Source: Saccharopolyspora sp. NFXS83
GTDB taxonomy: Bacteria; Actinomycetota; Actinomycetes; Mycobacteriales; Pseudonocardiaceae
Direction of reading: 5' to 3'
Length of the DNA stretch: 64,000 nucleotides
Assembly (NCBI RefSeq): GCF_026241095.1
Contig: NZ_JAPFGB010000025.1
Coordinates: 25,686 to 89,685 of the forward strand
Part shown: one piece after another, positions 1 to 8,814 of the stretch
Layout of the letters: each line of letters begins with the position of its first letter
Position numbering within the stretch: the first letter of the stretch is position 1
The notes under the pieces: generated by a model
What the model was told of the DNA's origin: nothing
The model's input: only the letters and a program-made list of their open reading frames with translations
The model's database searches: none
Translations under genes and position numbers: made by a program

Positions 1-1378
1 CGGCCTGCCCGCCGACGGCCTGGACGACCAGCAGCACCGCCACGATCACCACGGCGAGCGCGACCACCGCTCCACCGGCCAGCACCCACGGCCGCGCCGA
101 CCGCGGTGGCGGGGCGGGGGTGTGGAACACCGGGCGGGTCCGGTCGCTGCCGCCGATGACGACGGTCGAGGCCCGGCTCAGCGAGTCGTCCGCCGGGGCC
201 GCCGCGGGTTGGCGGGCCCAGGTCTGCTGCGGCCCGCCCGCCACGGGGCGGCGCACGGTCGGCATGTTCGTGCCCCGGTGCCCGCCCGCGGGAGCGAGCC
301 CGCCGGTGCGCTCCGGGTCGAGCCGCACCGCGCGCAACGCGCCCCGCGCCACCACCGTCTCCGGTTGGTCCAGGGTGGTCGGCAGGATGCCGGTGCGTTC
401 GTGGATCAGCCTGGCCACCAGCGGGATCCGGCTGGAGCCGCCGACGAGGAACACGCCCGCGAGCCGCTCCCTCGGCACCTGCCCGTCGTGGAGCGTGGCC
501 GTCACCAGGTCCGCGGCCTTCGCCAGCGGCGCGGCCACCAGCCGTTCCAGGTCGGCGCGGGTGACGTGCGCATCGGAGAACGGCGGCGGCATGGGCACGT
601 CGGTGTAGGTGTGCCGGGACAGCGTCTCCTTCGCGCCGCGCACGTCCTGGCGCAGCACGCGACGCCGGCGCCGGTCGGCCATCTCCCTGCCGTCGACGAG
701 CTTGTGCCACGCGGCCGGGTCCATTCCGGACACGACGGCTCCGATGTGCTCCAGCAACGCCTGATCGATGTCGGCGCCGCCGAAGTTCGGGTCGCCCTTG
801 GTCGCCAGCACCCGGAACGCCTGGCCCTGCTTGCACACGACGCTCGCGTCGACGGTGCCGCCGCCGAGGTCGAGCACGGCCAGCGCGCCCCCGTCGGGCA
901 GGCCGTGCCCGGCGGAGTGGAACACCGCGGCGGCCACCGGTTCGGGGACCAGCACCAGTTCCTTCGCCAATCCGGCGGCGGCTTGGCGCAGCACGCCCGC
1001 GCGGACGGCACCCCAGTCGGCGGGATGGGTGAGCACGAGCAGGTCGATGCCTGCGCCGCCCGCGAAGCGGCGGGCCTCGCCCACCGCGCGCCGCAGCACG
1101 GAGCGCACCACGTCGCCGACGCGCAGCACGCTGCTGCCGAGCAGCAGCTCGCCTTCGTCGATGCGGCGCTTGGGGTGCGGTTCGAACCGGGACGGGTCGA
1201 CGGCCGCCTGCCGCTCCGCCTCGTGGCCGACGAACAGGGTGCCGTCGGCCGCGGCGAACACCGCCGACGGCACCAGCGGCTGGCCGTCGACGACGACCAC
1301 CTGCGGTTCACCACCGCCGACGGAGACCACGGTGCACGTGCTTGAGGTGCCGAAGTCGACCGAGACGTGCAGGGACAC
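1..1378 (-). CDS. Hsp70-like ATPase with C-terminal membrane anchor (partial, runs off left edge)
   Basis: Reading the minus strand from a GTG at 1376-1378 gives 459 codons with no stop before base 1, so the C-terminus is missing. An AAGGAG at about 1385-1390 supports the start. The N-terminus has the actin/Hsp70 phosphate-1 motif DFGTSST (residues ~9-15). A phosphate-2 loop LDLGGGTVDAS follows mid-protein, then an adenosine-site motif VFLVGGSSRIPLV. After a Pro/Ala-rich linker, a hydrophobic stretch at about residues 430-455 looks like one transmembrane helix, which DnaK lacks. The family (Hsp70-like proteins beside ESX loci in Pseudonocardiales) suggests a membrane-linked chaperone or sensor ATPase; the client is unknown. 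Its place next to eccC implies a secretion link, which is inference. Confidence 0.85.
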   Translation of the reverse strand, partial: MSLHVSVDFGTSSTCTVVSVGGGEPQVVVVDGQPLVPSAVFAAADGTLFVGHEAERQAAVDPSRFEPHPKRRIDEGELLLGSSVLRVGDVVRSVLRRAVGEARRFAGGAGIDLLVLTHPADWGAVRAGVLRQAAAGLAKELVLVPEPVAAAVFHSAGHGLPDGGALAVLDLGGGTVDASVVCKQGQAFRVLATKGDPNFGGADIDQALLEHIGAVVSGMDPAAWHKLVDGREMADRRRRRVLRQDVRGAKETLSRHTYTDVPMPPPFSDAHVTRADLERLVAAPLAKAADLVTATLHDGQVPRERLAGVFLVGGSSRIPLVARLIHERTGILPTTLDQPETVVARGALRAVRLDPERTGGLAPAGGHRGTNMPTVRRPVAGGPQQTWARQPAAAPADDSLSRASTVVIGGSDRTRPVFHTPAPPPRSARPWVLAGGAVVALAVVIVAVLLVVQAVGGQA

Positions 1379-1794
1379 CCACTACTCCTTCGCGCACCGC
1401 CGCGTGGTCGTGGCGGTGTCTTCGCCGGGCCGCTCTCGCGGCGGGACGAACCGTGCGCGCACCCAGATTCCCCCGAACGGTTCGCGCGAGTCGGGCTCCG
1501 ATCCCGAATCCACCGAGCACCCTAGAGGCCGAGGGTGCGCACGGTTCAACAGTCTGCCCTCGATCGGGTGGCTTTCGCGACCGGCTCTTGACGCGATGCC
1601 CCGATTTTCGCCGGAGCGGTGCGGCGCGGATTCGCCTGCCGTCGGGTTGGTTCGCAGGCTACCGGCCGCCGGAGGCGGCGATGCCGGTCGGAGCGGGAGA
1701 CCAACCGCTGCGACCGGCATCGATGAGGCGGTTCGCGCGTCCGGACGCGCGCTGCGCGGTGAATTCCGGACGCGCTTCGTCCGCTACCGCGGAC
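1379..1794. other. Intergenic stretch without a recognisable gene
   Basis: These 416 bases lie between the start of the Hsp70-like gene and the 3' end of the DUF397 gene. Open frames here read as arginine/proline-rich noise and lack ribosome binding sites. The stretch should hold the promoter of the Hsp70-like gene, but I see no convincing -35/-10 pair, terminator or repeat. Confidence 0.5.
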
Positions 1795-1971
1795 TCAATC
1801 GGAATACTTGAGCTCAGCCAGGAAAGTGCGCCATTGCTCGCGTCGGAAGCACAACACCTCGGTCTGGTCCTTCGAATCCCGCACATCCACCCGCATCGCG
1901 AGGGACCCCACCTCTACGCATGCCGATTGACTACCGCTGTAGCTCGATTTCCGCCAACGTCCCGTCCCCAT
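1795..1971 (-). CDS. DUF397 domain small protein
   Basis: This 58-residue protein carries one copy of the DUF397 signature: WRKSSYSG near residue 5, then CVEV, and a C-terminal RDSKDQ...FRREQWRTFL segment. I chose the ATG at 1969-1971 because a purine-rich GGGAGGG lies about 9 bases upstream; an ATG 36 bases earlier lacks this. The start lies 41 bases inside the preceding XRE gene, so the two are translationally coupled. DUF397 proteins are usually partners of XRE/DUF5753 regulators in actinomycetes; some such pairs act like antitoxin or developmental switches, but the function of this one is unknown. Confidence 0.85.
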   Translation of the reverse strand: MGTGRWRKSSYSGSQSACVEVGSLAMRVDVRDSKDQTEVLCFRREQWRTFLAELKYSD

Positions 1972-2818
1972 GTGCAGCGCCCTCCCAGCACTCGTACCTG
2001 CGCGCATAAGCCGCGACGAGCTCTATTGAACAATTCGGGCTCAGCGCCGTCCGGCACAGCCTAGAACGAGCGTGCTGGAAGGGCGTTACGTCTTCCGGGT
2101 CATCCAGGAAAGCCCCGCAGCGGCGCTGTTCCAGATGTACGATCGGTCTGCTCCGGAGGAACTCCAGCAGCAGGAAAGGGCCGTCCATCCCGGTGTGCGC
2201 GCCCGCCGTGAACGGCACCACCTGCACGGTGACGTTCGGTGCTTCGCAGGCGTGCAGCACGGCGCGCAGCTGGGCGCCCATCACCGCGGGCCCTCCTACC
2301 GCGCGGCACAGCGCGGCCTCGTCCAGCAGAACCAGGTAACGCACCGGATCCCCGCGGTTCAGTATTCGCTGGCGGGACAGGCGCACCGCGATGAGGCGGT
2401 CCAGCTGTTCGACGGCGACATCGGTGGCGGCGAACAAGGCGCGAGCGTAATCGGGAATCTGCAGCAGGCCCGGAATGAGGACTTCGGAAACTTCGGTGAT
2501 GCGCACCGCGCGCTTTTCCGCATCGATGAGTTCGGTGAGCTGCGTGGGCAGTCCGATACCGGATTCCCACCACACCGGCTCGTCGATGTCGTACGCGAGC
2601 CGCAGCAGTCGGTCCCGGTTCGCGCCGCGCACGTCGACCGCATCCAGGAATGCTCGCACGGAATTCGGCGCGAGGCGGCGGCGCGCCGTCTCCATCCGGC
2701 TGACCTTCGCCTCCGAACAACCGATCAGATCGCCGAGCTGGCGCAAGGTCAGACCGGATTGTTCGCGGGCGACGCGCAATTCCTTTCCTAGCGCTCGGGC
2801 TCGGGGGGTATCCGGCAT
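1931..2818 (-). CDS. XRE-family regulator with DUF5753 ligand-type domain
   Basis: A 295-residue protein starting MPDTPRARALG. Residues ~8-62 form a Cro/C1-type helix-turn-helix (LRQLGDLIGCSEAKVSRME). The rest matches the DUF5753 domain typical of these regulators, with the landmarks WWESGIG, LIPGLLQIPDYARAL and VQVVPFTAGAHTGMDGPF. I rejected an upstream in-frame start at 2932 because the family begins a few residues before the helix-turn-helix and the extra part is low-complexity. It overlaps the DUF397 gene by 41 bases. A perfect 14-base palindrome at 2845-2858 just upstream may be its own operator. It probably controls itself and neighbouring genes; a link to the ESX locus is possible but unproven. 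Confidence 0.9.
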   Translation of the reverse strand: MPDTPRARALGKELRVAREQSGLTLRQLGDLIGCSEAKVSRMETARRRLAPNSVRAFLDAVDVRGANRDRLLRLAYDIDEPVWWESGIGLPTQLTELIDAEKRAVRITEVSEVLIPGLLQIPDYARALFAATDVAVEQLDRLIAVRLSRQRILNRGDPVRYLVLLDEAALCRAVGGPAVMGAQLRAVLHACEAPNVTVQVVPFTAGAHTGMDGPFLLLEFLRSRPIVHLEQRRCGAFLDDPEDVTPFQHARSRLCRTALSPNCSIELVAAYARRYECWEGAAHGDGTLAEIELQR

Positions 2819-2844
2819 GGCCCACACCCTAGGCGCGACGACCG

Positions 2845-2858
2845 GCGAAGATCTTCGC
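2845..2858. promoter_or_regulatory. Palindromic candidate operator upstream of XRE gene
   Basis: GCGAAGATCTTCGC is a perfect 14-base palindrome lying 27-40 bases before the ATG of the XRE gene. Position and symmetry suit binding of a homodimeric helix-turn-helix regulator, possibly autoregulation. No transcription data can be read from sequence. Confidence 0.4.
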
Positions 2859-2888
2859 TCGATCGTGTCATTCACCGAGAGCGACAAA

Positions 2889-2921
2889 GAACCTCCCCCA
2901 CCGCGCGGATGGGGGAGGTTC
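2889..2921 (-). terminator. Hairpin terminator after eccC
   Basis: A 12-base perfect stem (GAACCTCCCCCA with TGGGGGAGGTTC) with a 9-base loop lies 19 bases past the eccC stop. There is no long T-run, as usual in high-GC actinomycetes. It separates eccC from the XRE gene. Confidence 0.7.
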
Positions 2922-2939
2922 CACGTGTTCACCCGCCGA

Positions 2940-5900
2940 TCACTCCGGCTGGATGTGCGCCGTCTGAATCAACTGCGGACCGCCGCGCAAGGTGCGGCTG
3001 ACCATCATGCCGCGGCCCGTCGGCAGCTGCCGCGACTTGACGTTGCCGACGAGCTGGCCGTCGTCCTTGTTCGCGCTCATGGCGAGACCGGGCGCCGAGA
3101 CCTCCCGCATCTTGCCGATGATCGGCTCGAACAGCGCACGGCTGGCGTTGCCCGAGTTGCGGGCGATCACCATGTGCAGACCCACGTCGGAGGCCTGCGC
3201 GACGTACTCCGCCAGCGGCGCCAGCGGGTTGTTGCCCTGGGGCGAGATGAGCTCGTAGTCGTCGACCACGATGAACAGGTCCGGCCCCTTCCACCAGGAG
3301 CGGTTGCGCAGCTGGTCCTGGGTGACGTCCGGGCCGGGCATCCGCTTCTTCAGCGCGGCGCCCACGTCGCGCACGTTGTTCTTGAGCTGGTCGACGCTGA
3401 CCGCGTACTCCATCAGGTGCGGGGTCTGCACGACGCCCAGCATCGTCCGCCGCACGTCGACCAGGAGGATCATCGCCTCCTGCGGCGTGTAGCGGGTCGT
3501 GATGCCTTGCACGATGGTGCGCAGCAACGAGGTCTTGCCCGACTCGCGCTCGCCGAACGCGTAGAAGTGCGGCTCCGCCTTGAAGTCCAGGTAGACCGGG
3601 TTGAGCCCGTCCTCGTTGATGCCGATCGGCACCAGGTGCGGCCGGGGCTGCTGCTCCTTGGCGGGCAGCTGCTCGTAGGGCAGCAGTTCCGGCAGCAGCC
3701 GGACCTGCGGCGCGGGCCGCCCCTTCCAGGAGCTCTTGACCCTGTTGACCAGGTCGGCGACGCCGTCGGCGAGGTCCTCGTTGTAGAGCTCCCACGCGGG
3801 CCGCGGGGTCGGCGAGCCCTCAGCGGGGCGTCCTTCCTTGGCGGCGCGCTCGTGCTCCTCGACGCGCGCGGCCTCGGCCTTGACGCGCTCGCTGAGCTGC
3901 TCGCTGTCCACTCGGGGCAGCGCGATGAGGAAGTGCAGCCCCGACGGGTGCAGGCCGCGGCCGGGACGGCCGACCGGCACGATCTTGGCGATCTTGCGGT
4001 CGAACTCGGACTCGCCGGGGTCACCGAGCCGCAGCTCCATCCGGGTGCCCAGCGCGTCCTTGAGCTGGGGGCGGATGCCCGCCCACCGGTTCGCCGCGAG
4101 GAACACGTGGACGCCGAACGCCAAGCCCTGCTGGACCAGGTTGTTGATCTCCGGCTCCAGCGATTCCAGTTCGGACTCGGCGCGGAACGCCTCCCAGCCG
4201 TCGATGATCAGGAAGACGTCGCCGTACGGGTCGTTGGTGATCTCGCCGCGGCGCTTGCGGTTGCGGAAGTCGGCCATCGAGTCGATGCCCGCCTCCTGGA
4301 ACCGGCCTTCGCGCGCCGCCACCAGCGACTTGACCTCGGCGATGGTGCGACGCACCGTGTCCAGGTCACGACGGTTGCCGTAAGCACCGACGTGCGGCAG
4401 GTTCCGCAGCGCCGAGAGCGACCCGCCACCGAGGTCGATGCAGTAGAACTGCACCTCCTGCGGCGTGTGCGAGAGCGCCATCGAGGTGATCAGGGTCCGC
4501 AGCAGGTTCGACTTGCCGGTCTGCGGCCCGCCGACGACGGCCCCGTTGCCCTCGGAACCGTTGGCGAACTTGAGGATCAGGTGGTCCTGGCGCTGGTTGT
4601 AGGGCACGTCGACCAGGCCGATCGGCACCTCCAGCTTGCCGGCGCCCGCCGATCCGGCCGCGGTGTAACCGCGGTCGTCGGTGGCCTGCAGCGGCGGCAG
4701 CAGACCGTCCAGCGTGGGCGGCGCGTCCAGCGGCGGCAGCCACACCGAGTGCGCGGGCGGCCCCTGGCCCTCGACCTTCTTGATCACCAGCTGGAAGTCG
4801 GTGGGAGCGAGGTCGTCCTTCTTCTCCTTCGGCTCCTCCTCGACCACCGGCGTCTCGGGTTCCGGGGGCTTCTCGACGAAGTCCGGGATGAAGAAGCGCG
4901 GGCGCTTCTCCCCCGTCACCGGCGACGCGGCCTGCCCCATCGGGCGCCGACCGCTGGTCTGGTGCATGTGGCCGGACACGTAGGAGGCGCGGAAGCGCTC
5001 CATGCCCTCCGGGTGCTTGAGGTAGCCGTGCCCACCGGAGGCGGGCAGGTCCGCCGCGTCCGGGATGCCGATCGCGGCGCGGGATTCGGAGGCGTTGAAC
5101 GTCTTCAGACCGATCCGGTAGGACAGGTGCGCGTCCAGGCCGCGCAGCTTGCCCTCCTCCAGCCGCTGGGAGGCCAGCAGCAGGTGGACCTGCAGCGAAC
5201 GACCCACACGACCGATCTTCGCGAACAGGTCCGCGAACTCCGGCTTCGCCTGCAGCAGCTCGCCGAACTCGTCGATGACCACGAACAGCGCGGGCAGCGG
5301 TTCCTGGGCGTTGGCGTCACCGGCCTCGTAGAGCTTCCGGTAGTCCCAGACGTTCTTGGCCTTCGCCTTGTCCAGCACTTCCTGCCTGCGGTTGGTCTCC
5401 CCCGCCAGCGCGTCCTGCATGCGGTCGACCAGCGTGGAGTCGTCACCGAGGTTCGAGATGCTCGCCGACACGTGCGGGGCGGTCTCGAAACCGTTGAACG
5501 TCGCACCGCCCTTGAAGTCGACGAGCACGAAGTTCAGCGACTCGGAGGAGTGCGTGGCCAGCAGGCCCAGCACGATGGTGCGCAGGAACTCGGACTTGCC
5601 GGAACCGGTCGCACCGATGCACAGGCCGTGCGGGCCCATGCCGTCGGAGGCCGTCTCCTTGATGTCCAGGTGCACGATCTCGCCCTGCTCGCCGGGGCCG
5701 ATCGCGACCCGGTACAGGTCCTCCTTCGGCCGCGGGCGCCAGGCCTCGTTGAGGTCGAAGGTGACCGGGTCACCGGCGAGGCCGAGCTGCTCGATGTAGT
5801 TGAGCTGGGTGGTCAGCGGCTCGACGGCTCCGCTGTCCTCGACGGCCGAGGCACCGGCCGCGATGCGGTACGGCGACATCAGGCGGGCCACCGCGGTGGC

Positions 5901-7067
5901 CTCCTCCATGGTCAGCGAGTCCGGCTCGCCGAACCACTCCACGCTGCCCGGACCGCGGGCGCCGATGCGGTCGGCCTCCACCACGATGCGCATGCCGCGG
6001 CGCTGGGTGATCTGACCGAGCACATCGGACAGGTCGATCATCGTGACGCCGGCGAGTCCACCTTCGACGATCAGCTGCTCCTCGCGGCTGATCTCGGCGT
6101 CGTCCAGCAGGATCACGATGTGCGGCTGGCCCTCCGGCGGGGCCGCGTTGCGCTGGAACCGGGCGCGCTCGGCGAGCTGCTCGGCGAGCATCTCCTCGAT
6201 GCCCCACAGCGAACCGGCCATCAGGCGCATCGGGCCGATGCCGTCGGTCTCGGTGGGGTGCTGGGCGTGCGGCAGCCACTTCACCCAGTCCCACTCGGTG
6301 CGGGACCGTCCGCTGGAGGCGATCGCGATGATCACGTCGTTCGGCGAGTGGAAGGTGGCCAGCTGGGTCAGCATCGCCCGCGCGAGCCCGCGGGTGAGCG
6401 CGCGCTCCCCCTGCAGGCCGACGGCGGCGAAACCGCGCAGCGAGGTGGCGATCGGCAGTTCCGACACCAGCGAGTGGGCGCGCACGAAGCGGCGCAGCGC
6501 CAGCGTGGTGATCGGCTCCAGCTCGTCGACCGGGCCGGTCTGCGGCGGCACCAGGCGCGTCTCCAGCCGCTGCGAACCGCGGCCCACGCGGACCTGGCAG
6601 AAGTCGTTGTCGTTCGGACGCCGCTCCCACATCCGCCGCGTGCCGTTGGCGACGGACCACAGCGTCTGCGGGTCGGGGTGCACCCACTCGCGCGCGAGCC
6701 GCTGCTCGTCGGCCGCTTCGCGGGCGCGGTCGCGCATCTGACCGAGGTAGCGCAGGTAGTCCTTGCGGTCCTCGTTCATCTCGGCCTTCTTCTGGCCGCC
6801 GTCCTTGCCGCCGCCCGCGATCATCCCGAAGGTCGACACGAGCATCATCATCGGCATCATCATCATCATCGGGTTGTCCTTCGCCCGCTGAAGCATGAAG
6901 ACCATCATCCCGAGGGATGCCACGATCATGACGCCCGGAAGCACCTTCTGGACGATGTTGCCCGGAATCACCCGGGGGATCTCGGGTGGCGGTTCGAGGT
7001 GCACCTCGCCGCCCGGAGGCCTCGGAGCGGCCATGCGTGGCGTTCGCTTGAACTGCAGCGTGCTCAC
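2940..7067 (-). CDS. eccC: ESX type VII secretion FtsK/SpoIIIE ATPase EccC
   Basis: A 1375-residue protein starting at a GTG (7065-7067), giving VSTLQFKRTPR, the usual EccC N-terminus. Two hydrophobic segments at ~44-60 and ~66-86 anchor it in the membrane. Three P-loop ATPase modules follow: GATGSGKS (Lys ~491), GGPQTGKS (Lys ~852) and GERESGKT (Lys ~1178). It is a single chain rather than split EccCa/EccCb. EccC is the motor that recognises ESX substrates, commonly through a C-terminal YxxxD/E tail, and drives export through the EccB/C/D/E membrane complex. It is transcribed divergently from eccD across a 320-base gap. Oddity: residues 67-75 are almost all methionine (MMMMMPMMM) within the second membrane segment. 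Confidence 0.97.
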   Translation of the reverse strand: MSTLQFKRTPRMAAPRPPGGEVHLEPPPEIPRVIPGNIVQKVLPGVMIVASLGMMVFMLQRAKDNPMMMMMPMMMLVSTFGMIAGGGKDGGQKKAEMNEDRKDYLRYLGQMRDRAREAADEQRLAREWVHPDPQTLWSVANGTRRMWERRPNDNDFCQVRVGRGSQRLETRLVPPQTGPVDELEPITTLALRRFVRAHSLVSELPIATSLRGFAAVGLQGERALTRGLARAMLTQLATFHSPNDVIIAIASSGRSRTEWDWVKWLPHAQHPTETDGIGPMRLMAGSLWGIEEMLAEQLAERARFQRNAAPPEGQPHIVILLDDAEISREEQLIVEGGLAGVTMIDLSDVLGQITQRRGMRIVVEADRIGARGPGSVEWFGEPDSLTMEEATAVARLMSPYRIAAGASAVEDSGAVEPLTTQLNYIEQLGLAGDPVTFDLNEAWRPRPKEDLYRVAIGPGEQGEIVHLDIKETASDGMGPHGLCIGATGSGKSEFLRTIVLGLLATHSSESLNFVLVDFKGGATFNGFETAPHVSASISNLGDDSTLVDRMQDALAGETNRRQEVLDKAKAKNVWDYRKLYEAGDANAQEPLPALFVVIDEFGELLQAKPEFADLFAKIGRVGRSLQVHLLLASQRLEEGKLRGLDAHLSYRIGLKTFNASESRAAIGIPDAADLPASGGHGYLKHPEGMERFRASYVSGHMHQTSGRRPMGQAASPVTGEKRPRFFIPDFVEKPPEPETPVVEEEPKEKKDDLAPTDFQLVIKKVEGQGPPAHSVWLPPLDAPPTLDGLLPPLQATDDRGYTAAGSAGAGKLEVPIGLVDVPYNQRQDHLILKFANGSEGNGAVVGGPQTGKSNLLRTLITSMALSHTPQEVQFYCIDLGGGSLSALRNLPHVGAYGNRRDLDTVRRTIAEVKSLVAAREGRFQEAGIDSMADFRNRKRRGEITNDPYGDVFLIIDGWEAFRAESELESLEPEINNLVQQGLAFGVHVFLAANRWAGIRPQLKDALGTRMELRLGDPGESEFDRKIAKIVPVGRPGRGLHPSGLHFLIALPRVDSEQLSERVKAEAARVEEHERAAKEGRPAEGSPTPRPAWELYNEDLADGVADLVNRVKSSWKGRPAPQVRLLPELLPYEQLPAKEQQPRPHLVPIGINEDGLNPVYLDFKAEPHFYAFGERESGKTSLLRTIVQGITTRYTPQEAMILLVDVRRTMLGVVQTPHLMEYAVSVDQLKNNVRDVGAALKKRMPGPDVTQDQLRNRSWWKGPDLFIVVDDYELISPQGNNPLAPLAEYVAQASDVGLHMVIARNSGNASRALFEPIIGKMREVSAPGLAMSANKDDGQLVGNVKSRQLPTGRGMMVSRTLRGGPQLIQTAHIQPE

Positions 7068-7387
7068 CGGAGGCAGCAACCTTTCAAGTCGTAGCAATGT
7101 GGAGCGGCGGGCTCAGTAGCGACGCCCCTACTGCCGCAGGCGGCATTCTGTACCGTCCACGGCACTGACTTCAGCAGGACCCAGGGCGTTCCGGCTCGTC
7201 CGTGACCAACCGGATATGAACCCGATGGCACGAGTTCGACCAAACCCTTCACCCCTGCGTGGTCGGTGCGGCCATACTAGGGGCGCTCTTCGGCCGGGCG
7301 GGCCGCTTTCGGCGAGAAAAGCCGCACTTGGCCGGATCGAGGCGCAGAAGGACCCAAATGCAAGGACCTAGGAAGTAGGGGGCCTCA
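7068..7387. other. Divergent promoter region between eccC and eccD
   Basis: These 320 bases separate the two ESX transcripts that read outward. No protein gene is supported. Promoters for both directions must lie here, but no strong -35/-10 pair stands out. An AGGGGG just before 7388 is the eccD ribosome binding site. Confidence 0.5.
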
Positions 7388-8803
7388 GTGGCGACCGGGA
7401 CCACGGTGTTCAGCCGCGTGACAGTGGTGGCGCCGAATACTCGCATCGACTTGGCGCTGCCCGCCGACGTCGCGGTGGCGGACTTGCTGCCGATGCTGCT
7501 GGACATGGCCCGCGAGGGCAGCGTCGACGGCGGTTCGCGACACGGCGGCTGGTGCCTGGCGAAGCTCGGCGACGAGCCGTTGGACAACAGCCAGACGCTG
7601 GCGTCGCTGGGCATCGTGGACGGTGATCTGCTCCAGCTGCGGCGTCGTTCGGACAATCCGCCCCCGCCGCTGTACGACGACGTCGTGGACGCGCTCGCGG
7701 AGGCCGAGCCGGGCAGCTACCGGCCTTGGACGAAGGAGACCGCGGCCAAGATCGGGCACACCGCGGGTGTGCTCGGGCTCGTCGCGGCGGCGGCTTCGTT
7801 AGGACTCGCCGGTCAGTTCGGCGGCATCCTGTTCCACATCGTCACCGCGATCGTGGCGGTCGTGGTGGCGGTGTTCGCCACCGGCATCGGCTCGGTCGTG
7901 ACGCGCGCCTACGGCGCCGCGACGACCGGCACCGTGATCGCCGGGGCGGGCGCGTTGCCGATGGCCTTCGTGGCCGGGCTCAACGCGGTCCCCGGCAACA
8001 ACCTGCGCCCGGCGCTGCTGCTGGCCAGCGCGCTGGTCCTGATCTTCGCCGCGATCTCGCTGATGGTGATCGGCACCGGCATCGTGACGTTCATCGCCGC
8101 GGCCACCGTGTCGGCGTTCGCGGTGCTCGCGTTCATCGCCACCCTCCTGCTGCCCAGCGGTGCCAGCGCCGCCGGTGTCGCGGCGGGCGCGGGAGCCGTC
8201 GGGCTCGCCGGGATCTCGCTGCTGCCCAGGCTGACCATCCAGCTCGCGAAGCTGCCGCTGCCGCACGTGCCGGGCAACGCCGACGACCTCAAGGAGGACG
8301 AGGGCTTCCCGGACTACCGCATGATCGAGCGCCGCACCGGCCTCGCCCACCAGTACATGACCGGCCTGATCATCGGCTGCGGCCTCACCGCCGCGCTCGG
8401 CGCGATCCTCGCCGTGACCGTCCCCGGCGGCGGAGTCTGGGGCGCGCTGTACGCGATCGTCGTCGCCGCGGTGCTGCTGCTGCGCGGACGCAACTACGCC
8501 AACGGCAGCCAGGCCGTGGCACTGCTGCTCAACGGTCTGCTCGCCGCCGTCGGCGTCGCCGCCGGGCTGCTGGTGCAGACCGCGCTGGTGCCGGTCGCCG
8601 TGGCGTGGGTGTTCCCGCCGCTGGTGCTGCTCGGCGTGCTGGCGCTGGTGTTCGGCGTGGTGTTCCCGAACCGCCGGTTCTCCCCGGTGCAGCGCCGCAT
8701 GGTGGACATCCTGGAGGCGGTGCTGATCGCATTGGTGCTGCCGCTCGCGCTCGGCGTCATGGATCTGTACATGACCATCCGCGACCTCAACATCTCTCTC
8801 TGA
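7388..8803 (+). CDS. eccD: ESX integral membrane channel protein EccD
   Basis: A 471-residue protein starting at GTG 7388, preceded by an AGGGGG box. Residues ~1-85 form a YukD/ubiquitin-like cytosolic domain (SRVTVVAPNTRIDLALP, then a LASLGIVDGDLLQL ending). The rest is a run of about eleven hydrophobic helices separated by short loops, with a longer cytosolic loop near NADDLKEDEGFPDYRMIERR. EccD is the main channel-lining component of type VII secretion and dimerises in each protomer of the complex. It is followed 11 bases later by mycP, so they likely form one transcript, as in mycobacterial ESX loci. Confidence 0.95.
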   Translation: MATGTTVFSRVTVVAPNTRIDLALPADVAVADLLPMLLDMAREGSVDGGSRHGGWCLAKLGDEPLDNSQTLASLGIVDGDLLQLRRRSDNPPPPLYDDVVDALAEAEPGSYRPWTKETAAKIGHTAGVLGLVAAAASLGLAGQFGGILFHIVTAIVAVVVAVFATGIGSVVTRAYGAATTGTVIAGAGALPMAFVAGLNAVPGNNLRPALLLASALVLIFAAISLMVIGTGIVTFIAAATVSAFAVLAFIATLLLPSGASAAGVAAGAGAVGLAGISLLPRLTIQLAKLPLPHVPGNADDLKEDEGFPDYRMIERRTGLAHQYMTGLIIGCGLTAALGAILAVTVPGGGVWGALYAIVVAAVLLLRGRNYANGSQAVALLLNGLLAAVGVAAGLLVQTALVPVAVAWVFPPLVLLGVLALVFGVVFPNRRFSPVQRRMVDILEAVLIALVLPLALGVMDLYMTIRDLNISL

Positions 8804-8814
8804 GGGCGAATTCG

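Noticed and set aside
2475..7094. A 1539-codon open frame on the plus strand opposite eccC
   Set aside because: It is the Arg/Val-rich antisense shadow of eccC, a normal effect of high GC at third positions; no family marks or start site.
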